64,000 nt of DNA from Megamerina dolium (taxonomy: Eukaryota; Arthropoda; Insecta; Diptera; Megamerinidae), in contig OY978525.1 of assembly GCA_963854835.1 (NCBI GenBank), positions 64,760,907-64,824,906 of the forward strand, written 5' to 3'. The notes under the pieces are model-generated. The model was not told the origin of the DNA. It did not search any database and saw only the letters and a list, made by a program, of their open reading frames with translations. Below are positions 54,045 to 64,000 of this stretch, one piece after another. Position numbers and translations under genes: made by a program. Position 1 is the first letter of the stretch. Every line of letters begins with the position of its first letter.

Positions 54045-55651
54045 GATACAAGGAGTCGTCTAAATTTCTCCAAAACTCAATAATGTCTGATTCACTACAT
54101 ATATTAAAGCTCATTTCTCTACGCAAGATTACAAGTTCTACTTGAATTTTAAATTCATACTTGCATATATCACAGGTAAATGGATTTTTAAAGAGATCAA
54201 TTACATTCTGAACTTTCTTAAAGTCTTTGAATCTCTCCTCAAAATTACAAAAAAGGGTTTTCTAAATGTTGACATGGTCATCTTTATTTGTAAGACCTTT
54301 TGTGTTAGCAATAATAGCAGCAGTTCGTGGGAAATTTGAATAATCACCCGACCGAACCTCAGCTAAGAGTAAATATAAAGTGGTTTGAAAACTTATAACT
54401 TTTTCAAACAGATCGGGTAAGATTTTTTCTTTTCCTTGTAGTTTCAAATTTAATTCATTTAAATAATAAGTTAAGTCTGAAAGAAATGCTAAATCAAAAA
54501 TAAAGTCATCATCCAATAAAACCTGTACTAAATTTTCTGTTCCGCTCAAATTTTCCAAGGGCAAAAACTGTAGTACTTCTTTCCTTAAAGCAAATAATAT
54601 ATTTAGAGAATTACCGCGGCTTAGCCATCGAACTTCCGTGAACATTACAAGGTCACCATAGCAGGCATTACAATTTTTTAAAAATTTTGTAAATTTCCTG
54701 TGTGTGCTCTGCAGTTTTCATGGTGGAATGGTTGCTTAAGAACTGGCATGCAAGTGAAAGTTGATGGATAATACAATGAAAAGACATTACTATCATTCTT
54801 TATTACCTGTCCTACAAAGCCCTCTCTTCTGCCAATCATGACACTTGCACCATCCGTGCATACTCCAGCAAGCTTACTTAGCTCGATTTTAGAAAGTTTT
54901 TCTAAAACAACTTCAAATACCAGCTTGCCGGTCACGTTTCCATAGAAAAATTTTCTAATGAAAACATGGAATTAAAAACTTCGTAGTTGGAATCTACACA
55001 TCGAATACAAATAACTAGTTGGCAAAGGTCATTTATATCAGTGCTTTCATCCAAACATATTGAAAAAAATTTGCAAGAATTAATTTTCTTTTCAATTTCC
55101 GCTTCAATAAATACACCAATTTGATCTCTCCGCCAAGATAAAGTTCTTGGGGACAAAAGAATGTTTTCAATGACATCGACCAAATGACTATTTAGTTTCT
55201 GCAAAACTTGTTTAAAAATGCCTTGCATATAAACCCCATCAGAAAAAGGCCTTCCCTTTTTAACAATATTTAAGCTAATCAAGTTAGACAAAGTCATTTT
55301 TATTGCGGTTTTTGGCTTCCCAGCGCCTTTTTTATCTTCATTTTCTTCTTTAGAAATCCATTCCTTCAGCTTTAAAAGGAACTGTTTTTTCTTTTCAATA
55401 TATAAATTATCCCTTGCTTCACCCTGAAATTTGTCAAAATCCTTATGAAACATATCATAATGTCTTTTGACATTATGTTTCTTAAAACATAAAGAATTGT
55501 GGCAAAGGAGACATTGCATTGCATTGAAAGCATTCGGAATCATAAAATATTTTCTTGCAGCCATATTATCATACATGTCAACTGTAACAAGAAAAAATAA
55601 GAAAATTATTAGCTCACCCGTGCACGTGTTGCTTCGTTGCTGTCTCAACAA
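54045..55651 (-). pseudogene. hAT-type transposase (ZBED/GTF2IRD2-like), decayed
   Basis: Three frames in order. 55651-54932 starts with a C2H2/BED-like finger (CLLCHNSLCFKKHNVKRHYDMFH), then KGRPFSDGVYMQ and FFSICLDESTDINDLCQL, which carries a catalytic Asp. 54935-54678 has LAGVCTDGASVMIGRREGFV, the next conserved block. 54645-54262 has FTEVRWLSRGNSL and DLTYYLNELNLKLQGK, the usual third block. The tail (RREMSFNICSE) runs to the foldback breakpoint. The order matches the hAT group that includes GTF2IRD2-, SCAND3- and ZBED5-like proteins. Frame breaks and the missing C-terminus make it inactive. No terminal repeats were seen. Confidence 0.85.
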
Positions 55652-55721
55652 CGATTGAATTGAAAGAGCGTAAGAATGCGTGTGATGTGGGAGAGCTCAT
55701 ATGAGCAGCTTTTGCCGATGC

Positions 55722-55790
55722 CTGTTTGAGATACACTGGAAACAGTTGAAAATGAGCATTTTCATACGTAAATCAACCGCAGCTTATTTT
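55722..55790 (-). repeat. Fragment of the 56-61 kb dispersed repeat, inverted
   Basis: ACTGGAAACAGTTGAAAATG and CATACGTAAATCAACCGCAG are the complement of a core also found at 56.6, 57.3 and 60.9 kb. Confidence 0.75.
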
Positions 55791-56169
55791 AGACTCATCG
55801 TATCGTGGAAAAATATACAAGACTTACAATCTATGTTCGTTTTAGTTCATGCTATGCGATATGTCACGGTTTTTTCCTATACAAATTTTACCCGCCCTAT
55901 CACCCATGTGTGCTTTTGTTTTGTATATCGAAAATCAGAGTTTCTGATTCTTCTTCTTGTTCAAAGCAAAAGCAACAACAAGAACGCATGCGTAGATGTG
56001 TGTGTGTGTGTATGCAATGCATGGGCAATCAACGAAAGACGAACAATTTGATGTGTTGGCTGCTGAACAAGCGCAAAATGACAAAATCTTGAAAAATAGC
56101 AAAAATTGAATCGCATGATTGCTGTGTTGCCGATCTCGGGTATTTATCAATGAAAAATAGACAATTCTG

Positions 56170-56800
56170 CTTCGCATGTGTACATATATATTTAGGTAGT
56201 AAGATATGTAGAAAACGAAAAAAAGAGCAATAGAGACACAGATGATAGAGTTGATTTGTTTGCAGTAGGTATATGTACATATATGGAAAGATCTCTTATT
56301 GAAATTCATATATATATGAATTTCTATAGCTAAAACATTTTGATAAGAATTAATGATTGTAAATAAATTAAATTTTAATAAAAAATCATAAGCCATTATA
56401 ATTTAATTAATTCTTATTGCCTACATATTTTAAAAAAATTGCTGATTTTCATAAATTTTTGAGAAAAAAAACTAAAATATAACATTTGCTGAAATTCATC
56501 TGTGTAAATGTAATTTAGAATTATCCTATATAATTTCAATATTGAATCTTCATCGTTGGATTCATACATAGGTACATATGAAAGTATTTATATATGTGAC
56601 ATGCCGACTCAAATTGATTGTGCGAAGCTGCGGTTGGTTTACGTATGAAAATGCTCATTGTCAACTGTTTCCAGTGTATTTGAAACCATTTTTGGTTTTG
56701 AGTGAAAAGGTGGCCATTGTTTCATCGCCAGATTTGCTGTTAAAACGCTGTCTATTAACAGTGGGATATCTCTATACTTCTATAGTCTCTGCCTAAAGTC
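56170..56800 (+). repeat. Dispersed repeat, copy 1
   Basis: Matches 60480-61060 along most of its length. The shared blocks are GTAGTAAGATATGTAGAAA, TTTTGATAAGAATTAAT, ACATGCCGACTCAAATT, CTGCGGTTGGTTTACG, the GGTTTTGAGTGAAAAGG core and GATATCTCTATACTTCT. The 3' portion also matches 57283-57516 almost exactly, and the core matches the arms of the palindrome at 59.4-60.3 kb. No coding function is recognised. It could be part of a non-autonomous transposon. Confidence 0.75.
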
Positions 56801-57282
56801 ATCGAATTTTCATAATATATTTCTAATATTGTACTCAAAGTACTTAATTTAAATATGAAGGTACAAAACAGTAACAATCGACCATAAGCTATATATTTCG
56901 CCACTTGTAAGCATACATAAGCACAGTCACACACATATGCTTCCTCTTGATTTTGTGTGTCTGGCAAGAATGACAAAATCGTTAAAAATTGCTAAACTGA
57001 ATTCGATCCAATGCTGCGTTGTCGATTGCATGTATTCTTGAATGGAAAACATATATGTCTTTCGCTCGTAGTAAAACCGAAGAGAGCGAAGAAGTGAGTG
57101 CAAAAACGGTAGTTGAATTTGTCAAAGGCATTCAATGGACTGAATTATGAGTGAAAAATGGCAGCCAATCTTTCAACATGAAGATTTAAATTTAATTTGA
57201 ATAAATTTTGGATATAAATAATTTTTTTCAGAACAGTCTTATTCAAATATTACATATGATAAATTTCATCGTCGGATTTATA

Positions 57283-57516
57283 CATAGGCACATATGAAAG
57301 TAATTATATATGTGACATGCCGACTCAAATTGATTGTGCGAAGCTGCGGTTGGTTTACGTATGAAAATGCTCTTTGTCAACTGTTTCCAGTGTATCTAAA
57401 ACCATTTTTGGTTTTGAGTGAAAAGGTGGCCATGGTTTCATCGCCAGATTTGCTGTTAAAACGCTGTCTATTAACAGTGGGATATCTCTATACTTCTATA
57501 GTCTCTGGTATTGCTG
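57283..57516 (+). repeat. Dispersed repeat, copy 2 (right part)
   Basis: About 234 bp, nearly identical to 56563-56795, from TACATAGGCACATATGAAAG to CTTCTATAGTCTCTG. The open frame across it (57294-57617) is matched by one in copy 1, but its residues fit no family. Confidence 0.8.
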
Positions 57517-58990
57517 TTGATATTGGGCGGACAGAGTTGATATATGGTCAGTGTAACTGCTGCTTTCTGTTGGTGGCTGGAAATGTCCTGCTACCACAAA
57601 AGCAAGCAGGTTTTTGAAAGTCAGTTTGAAAGTGTTCATCACCAATACCGTAGGATGGGCCAACGAGCAAAGATGTGTCGCGGGTATCATATGTGGATAG
57701 TGCGTGTACGTTTAAAGAAAAAAAAAAGAAAAGTAAAAGGTAGAAAAGTGGTGGAGAAACTCAGTTCGTGTGTCGTCCATGTGTGGATAGTTTATTTTTT
57801 TTGGAAAATTAAGAATGGAGTGAGTACTTGTCCATGTATATACATATGTGCGTGTACGTAGGGGTACTTACCATGTGTGATTTATTAAGTGGTGAATTGC
57901 GGATTGGGGCAATAAAAATAGCCTGCTAGTGCTGTGAGATACACCCGAGTGGAGAAATCCTCCTAGCCTGCATCTTGTGATCTCTAAGGTTAGTGGTTCT
58001 TGAGTAGTGTGTGGAAAAATGAATTAAAGTTCTTTTTGTTTGGTTGTTTCTTTTTATATCAATATGTATATGTGTACTTACTAGTTGTGGTGCTGATTAA
58101 AGAGGAGGTTCGAATGAATATTATTCCCGGTGATTTTTGTTATGAAGTATCCTCAGTCGTGTCAGACCGTAAGTGTTTATTAAGTTTGGTGTTCCGTTGG
58201 GGGGGATAGAGTGGCTGAAAGAGGCAAGACTTACCGTGCTGCGCGGATTTATAGCTCGGGTATATATGTTAACCGCGTGAGGCACTGGAGGCGTATCGGC
58301 TCCTGGAGCAAGATTGCCCAGTCGTTGTGTTTTTACTGGCACGGATAAAAATCATAATTGGGCGATATTTTGATGATTGAACACTCGCGTGTACACTTTA
58401 TTGAACTCGATATTTAGACACTCGCGGCGGCACTTGTTGATAATTTCTTTTTTATGCTATTCTATTCTTTTTACGTGGTACTGCACTACAAACGACGAGA
58501 ACAAATAATATTTTTTTTGAATTTCGGTACACTAAATTGCTACTAGGGGAAACCATATTTTTTTAAAGTTCCCTGCCCGAATCGTTCCTCGTATCAGAGA
58601 CACACGAATGGATTGTCAAACAATATAAGTGCGTGTTTTGTTGTTTGGCAGTGTCCAACGCCATAGGTGTTCCCCATCGTATTGAGCTCAATATGAGTAG
58701 GGACATTCCAGCGAATCGCCAATTTGCGGGTTTTGTTTTACACAGGGTTTTTTTTTTGGGTTGCCTAGTTTGTTTTTTACTATATAAGAGTAAAAATTTT
58801 CTTTTGAATCCCCGACTTACTTCGAGGGTATTTCACCCTCACCCTCTTTTTTTCTTGTTTCATTTTGTAATTTTATAGAATAGATTTTATTGTTGTACTA
58901 GTTATATAATACTTATCGTACTTATACAATTTTTAATTTGTTTTGTTCCAAGCATTGTCCCATTTTTTATTTATTTATTTATTTATTCTA
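57517..58990. other. No recognisable gene
   Basis: Moderately AT-rich sequence with chance ORFs. It may contain fragments of old elements, but I can name none. The (TA)n tract begins at its right edge. Confidence 0.45.
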
Positions 58991-58993
58991 ATT

Positions 58994-59029
58994 TATATAT
59001 ACATATATATATACATATATATATATATA

Positions 59030-59116
<87 letters not shown>
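58994..59116. repeat. (TA)n microsatellite
   Basis: About 120 bp of nearly pure TA, with a few ACAT interruptions on the left. Such tracts form cruciforms and are prone to length change and assembly error. Confidence 0.95.
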
Positions 59117-59120
<4 letters not shown>

Positions 59121-59431
59121 TATAACTTAGGATAAGAAATTAAGAAATATAAATATGTGAAAAAAAAATGTAAATAATGGACAAATTGAACATAAAAAAT
59201 TTTGTTTTCGTTTCGTTCTTGTGTGACTAGTAAAAACCTCCCTGTGTTGGCAGGACCGTCCGTTATAGATCTTGTCTCACTAAAGTTTTCTCCCGTGCAC
59301 TAGAGCTGTCATCTTTGACAAAGAAACTGACAGTATTTGATTTTTTTTTTTGCCATTTTATTCTAAATTGGTTCATCGGAACATAATTACCCCCAACAGA
59401 CGACAATTGGAAAAATATTTAAAATTGTTTA

Positions 59432-60268
<837 letters not shown>

Positions 60269-60269
60269 A

Positions 60270-60271
<2 letters not shown>

Positions 60272-60316
<45 letters not shown>
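60272..60316. repeat. (TA)n microsatellite at the palindrome edge
   Basis: About 45 bp of TA immediately outside the right arm. The left arm has no matching outer TA tract. Confidence 0.92.
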
Positions 60317-60317
<1 letters not shown>

Positions 60318-60479
60318 GCACACAAAAGGTTGTCTTGTTCCTAATGACGCCGTAACCAAACTAAATGACACATAGCAATAAAAATTTACGGAATAGTGGC
60401 TGACAGTTGTGCCAACCTGGGAAAAATTTTTTTTTGAAATATTCTCAGAGTGAAAATTAAAAATGAGAATTTCCGGGTA

Positions 60480-61060
60480 CTTATTTGACAGAATGTATTT
60501 TACGTAGTAAAGTATGTAGAAATAGAAAAAATGAGAGCAACTAAAATCGAGTCGATTGAGTTAATTGTTTGTAGTAAGCAAATATGGAATGCTTTCTTAT
60601 TGAAATTCACCTGATAGCTTAACATTTTGATAAGAATTAATTATTGTAAACAAATGAGACTTTAATAAAAAATTGTGTTCCATGATAATTCAATTAATTC
60701 TTATTGCATACATATTTAATAAGATGTATACTCATTAATTTCTGATCAAAAGTAACTAAAGTATTACATATATGAATTTCGCATATTCTTGTATAAATAT
60801 AGTTTGGAATTGTCCTATACAATTTCAATATAAATTGAATCTTTATCATCGAATTCATACATAGGTACATATAAAAGTATTTATATATGTGGCATGCCGA
60901 CTCAAATTTTTTGTGTGAATCTGCGGTTGGTTTACGTTTGAAAATGCTGAATTCCAACTGTTTCCAGTGAATGGAGAACCGTTTTTGGTTTTGAGTGAAA
61001 AGGGGGCCATTGTTTCTTGGCCAGTGAGATATCTCTATACTCTGTAAAGTCTTGGTTCGA
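60480..61060 (+). repeat. Dispersed repeat, copy 3
   Basis: Aligns with 56170-56800 in the same order. It differs in the core, which reads AATGGAGAACCGTTTTTGG and then GGGGGCCATTGTTTCTTGG. It lacks the GTTAAAACGCTGTCTATTAACAG segment before GATATCTCTATACT. Confidence 0.75.
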
Positions 61061-61389
61061 AGTACCATAGACAAGAGAAATGGCAGGTAGCAACGGACAA
61101 CGAGAGAAGACCACTCTCATTTGGATTTAGAAGTATATACGTAGAAACTGTACTTATACATGTATAACTCGGGTGCTAACTCCAAAACCAGGGGCTAACT
61201 GAACTGGTAGAATGCGTAGCAAAGAAGATAGACGTACTAATTATCTACATTCAACCATACCGCAATGTCCTTGACATCAGAAGAATGTGTAGTATTATAA
61301 AACGTACACATATGGTGGTGCTAACACAGTTTGAGGCGGGAAGTAGCACCAAGAGAAGAAAAAAGCGCGACCTCGTCTGCTAAAAGGCT

Positions 61390-62990
61390 AAGAAGTAAAG
61401 CAAGACCCAAGACAGCAACACAGGAAACGGCAAATTCTCCCGCTGTAAAGAAAAGTAAAGAACACAAGGCTTATGCAGGCAATGAAAATCTGCTTTAGCC
61501 ATGTAAGAATCAGTTTGGCTACCTGTTGTAGCTGTGCTGGAATTATCCTGTCCGGTCCAGGGGATTTGTAGGACTTGAACGTATTTATAGCCCAAGTAAT
61601 CTTCTCCGATGCAACTATTGAATAGTCTAACGGAAATGGCTTGTAATCAAGCGGGGTTTCAGTTTTAGACGGATCGTTTGGGAAATGTGCATTTACTAGC
61701 GTTTGCAGCGTTTCAGTAGAGGTTGTGGTCTATATTCCATCTGGTTTGACTAGAACACTTGGAGTATGGGGTAATTTAGATAGGATTTTCCAATGTCTAG
61801 ATGCCTCAGAAGCGTCTTCTCAATCTGATTCTAGGTGAGAGCTTTTAGCACAATTGAAGAGCTTGCGACAGTCTTTTCTAAAACTATCGAGCTCGCGGTT
61901 CCACCATGGAGGTTTACATTTCCTCCATTTTTTTCGAATCCGACAGAATAACTTGAATGCCTTGTTGAGAGTTTTCGTGAGGCAGCAGACTGTGGCGTCT
62001 ATCTGATTTATGTTAGTTATAGCCGAAGGAGCTACGGGTAGATTAGAACTAACCAACTCCCTGAAGCTTGACCAGTTTGTATTTTTTGGGTTTCTAAAGA
62101 CCACTGGGGCAGGAGGTTTAAAAACTATGGCAAACTGTATGTATCTGTGATCAGAGAAGGAGTGCTGATCCAATAACCTCCAGGTTTTATATAGTCTACA
62201 ATGCCTTCGGTGGCAAGAGTTAAGTCTAGAACTTCCTGCCAATTTTTTGTTATGAAAGTTGGGGTCTTACCCCTATTACACACTAGAAGATTTGTTGTAA
62301 TGATATAATTAAACAGTGACTCACCTCTGTCGTTAATATCCCTACTTCCCCAGATTGTATGGTGCGCGTTGGCATCGCATCCTATTATGAGTCCAGCCCT
62401 GGACTTTTGGGCATCTTCTATCAGATATTTAAGATTGCTTGGTGGTGGTGATTCCAGGTGGTCGTGCGCGAGGTAGGCTGATGCAAACCAGCAGCGCATA
62501 CCTATATTCTCTGCGCATACCACGGTCGTAATTACAGAGTGAAAGAAATGTTATTGATTTTCTCAGAAGTATGCAGGCCCTAGGTCTACCTGTGTTACGC
62601 TTGTATATTAAGTTATATTCAGGTGTCCTTAGTCCACAAACCATGTTGCCAACTGTTCACGGCTCTTGGACCAGAATGCTGTCTTCTCCGTCGGCTTCCA
62701 GACGAAGTATTAGAGCGCCTGAGGCCGCCTTAGACTTGTGCAGGTTTGCAGGCAATGAAGCATCCCCGCTACCGTTGGTCGCTTCCAAAATAGTGACGTT
62801 GACCTCATCGTCTCCAGAGTCCAGCAACTCATCCTCCAGTAAAATCCGATTCACATACCCTGCAGCATCGGATTCTGAGGAAAACGAGCCGCGCGAGTCC
62901 TGCCGCACAAGCATTCTAGAGCTGATAGAGAGCGTCTCCTCCGTCTCCATCCGTTTTTCCACATACGATCGCCTGAGTTACATACTATAA
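61390..62990 (-). pseudogene. LINE endonuclease/RT fragment (LOA/R1-like)
   Basis: Minus-strand pieces of a LINE: an acidic segment (62962-62657) ending SILVQEPW, a typical endonuclease start. Then come NTGRPRACILLRKS (62644 on), WFASAYLAHDHLESPPPSN, IIGCDANAHHTIWGSRDINDRGESL and NWQEVLDLTLATEG, all endonuclease motifs. The linker has WSSFRELV and CKPPWWNRELDSFRKDC, and the start of the RT reads NTFKSYKSPGPDRIIPAQLQ near 61540. It then breaks off. Several frame changes occur. The clade call (LOA or a relative in the R1/Jockey group) rests on the CDANAHH and SYKSPGPD style and is not certain. Confidence 0.78.
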
Positions 62991-62999
62991 CCAACCACA

Positions 63000-63085
63000 G
63001 CCACTTCCACCACCAAAGCCAGAACGCAGCAACAACAACAACCAACAATAATAACTACAATCAACAAAAACAACAACAACAACTC
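63000..63085. repeat. CAA/ACA-rich simple repeat
   Basis: Runs of CAACAA with minor interruptions, low complexity, between the LINE fragment and the SINE. Confidence 0.85.
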
Positions 63086-63131
63086 CAGGTGCAACGACCC
63101 AGTGTAATAAGCATTTCATTAAATTCACTTA

Positions 63132-63490
63132 AAAAAAATAAATATGTGGCACTTAAAGCCCCGAAGGGTTCATTGACCGAGCTTCTCTTCAATTACTGTT
63201 GTGCGTGTTAAATTTTGGACAGTATTAGAAGGGACCTATTTATTTTAGCCGGTTCTGAACGGCAGAACCCTTGCGACATCACTTTTTCTGAGCTTTGTCA
63301 CAGAGTTCTTTTAGAAGCTTTTTCATAGCAAGTTGTTACTGTCGGAAGAATTGCCAATTGCTTGCCGACAGGTGGGTACCGTACGAAAGAAAAATCTTTT
63401 CGATATTAAATTTGTTATGCATGAACCGGGGATTGAACCACGACCTACAGATCAGAAGGCCAACACACTAACCACTGAGCCACGGCACCC
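63132..63490 (-). mobile_element. tRNA-derived SINE, copy 3
   Basis: Read on minus, it starts GGGTGCCGTGGCTCAGTGG with a consensus A box (TGGCTCAGTGG). The B box is GGTTCAATCCC near 63436, and the body is shared with the other copies. The end AAGTGCCACATATTTATT runs into an A/T-rich tail. AATTCACTTA occurs on both sides (63122-63131 and 63498-63507), a likely target-site duplication. This copy has the best preserved promoter of the three. Confidence 0.9.
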
Positions 63491-64000
63491 ATAATTTAAT
63501 TCACTTACTTTACTTAAATAAGTATTTTATTAAATTCATTTTACTTTAGTTAATTAAGCATTTTCACTCTTATAAACTGTAAATTATGCATTTTGCTTAT
63601 GTTTTCGCAACATAATCAATAATGCGTAATAAACATTTTTACTTGATAATAACTAAATCAATAAGATATAAATGTATGTATTTTCAGTTCGAACAGAGAG
63701 TTGTAACTTAGAAGTAGAGACAGTAAATGTAAATTATAAGAAAATATATTTTTTTTATTAAGTTCTACGAACAGAACCTATAACTGACGCAATCGAACGG
63801 AACGTCTTACGGGAGTGCGGTAAAAAGTGAGAAAATAAGTCCTTAAAGTGAATTGTGTTAGTGTTTGTGCTATATTAAATAATAATACTGTGTTGTGTAT
63901 TAAGGTGTTATTGGAGAGCGATTTCTTATAGCATATTCGACAGTAACGGCATATTACTTGTTGGAATAGTTGAGAGTATCTCCCAATAACAGAGGCTTTT
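63491..64000. other. No recognisable gene
   Basis: AT-rich sequence up to the window edge. I see no coding region or repeat I can name. Confidence 0.5.

Noticed and set aside
62571..62990. 139-codon plus frame rich in Ser
   Set aside because: It is opposite the LINE frame that continues into the endonuclease motifs (VQEPW), so it is a shadow.
63436..63490. tRNA gene on the minus strand
   Set aside because: The A and B boxes belong to the SINE head. The same head is followed by the same non-tRNA body in three places and does not look like a full cloverleaf.

Overview
The window looks like repeat-dense, AT-rich insect DNA, most likely from a higher fly (Diptera, possibly a tephritid-like fruit fly). 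This is inferred from the mobile-element mix: RTE, Jockey and LOA/R1-like LINEs, BEL/Pao and Ty3/Gypsy LTR elements, PIF/Harbinger, hAT and mariner DNA transposons, short fly-type introns and strong AT richness. I see no convincing host gene. Almost everything identifiable is a mobile element, a fragment of one, or a repeat built from them, and many are nested with target-site duplications (TSDs) that can be read directly.

Layout. 0.3-3.3 kb: broken RTE LINE (copy 1). 3.3-4.6 kb: decayed BEL/Pao pol. 4.9-5.4 kb: solo Gypsy LTR carrying a foldback fragment. 6.3 kb: tRNA-derived SINE. 6.7-7.05 kb: mariner remnant. 8.0-13.4 kb: a PIF/Harbinger cluster made of two ~475 bp non-autonomous copies and one 3,036 bp two-gene element, with a solo Gypsy LTR between. 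13.5-15.0 kb: a hAT-type non-autonomous element with a smaller one nested inside. 15.5-23.5 kb: a wrecked Gypsy element on the minus strand (LTR, primer site, gag and pol remnants), split by RTE copy 2, by a 521 bp inverted-repeat element and by a second SINE copy. 23.5-24.5 kb: another solo LTR and a Tc1/mariner remnant.

24.8-31.0 kb: a complete but frameshifted BEL/Pao element (5-bp TSD) inserted into the integrase tail of another Gypsy element. The gag half of that BEL, its 5' LTR, the adjoining Gypsy tail and a block of foldback repeats are then repeated four times up to 54.0 kb, with a basic period of about 4.2-4.7 kb. Unit 2 has been expanded by an apparently intact Jockey LINE (36.5-41.0 kb, both ORFs open) and an apparently intact RTE LINE (41.0-44.4 kb, 992-codon ORF). 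Variant sites show that the four units are mosaics of one another.

54.0-55.7 kb: decayed hAT transposase. 55.7-61.1 kb: a dispersed repeat family, including a symmetric 837 bp palindrome with a (TA)n centre. 61.4-63.0 kb: a LINE fragment of LOA/R1-like type. 63.1-63.5 kb: third SINE copy.

Functionally, the candidates for present or recent activity are the RTE ORF at 41.4-44.4 kb, the Jockey ORF pair at 36.6-40.8 kb and the Harbinger transposase at 11.9-13.3 kb. The RTE (or a similar LINE) could supply retrotransposition machinery to the SINE family, and the Harbinger transposase could mobilise its two short relatives. Both pairings are inferences.
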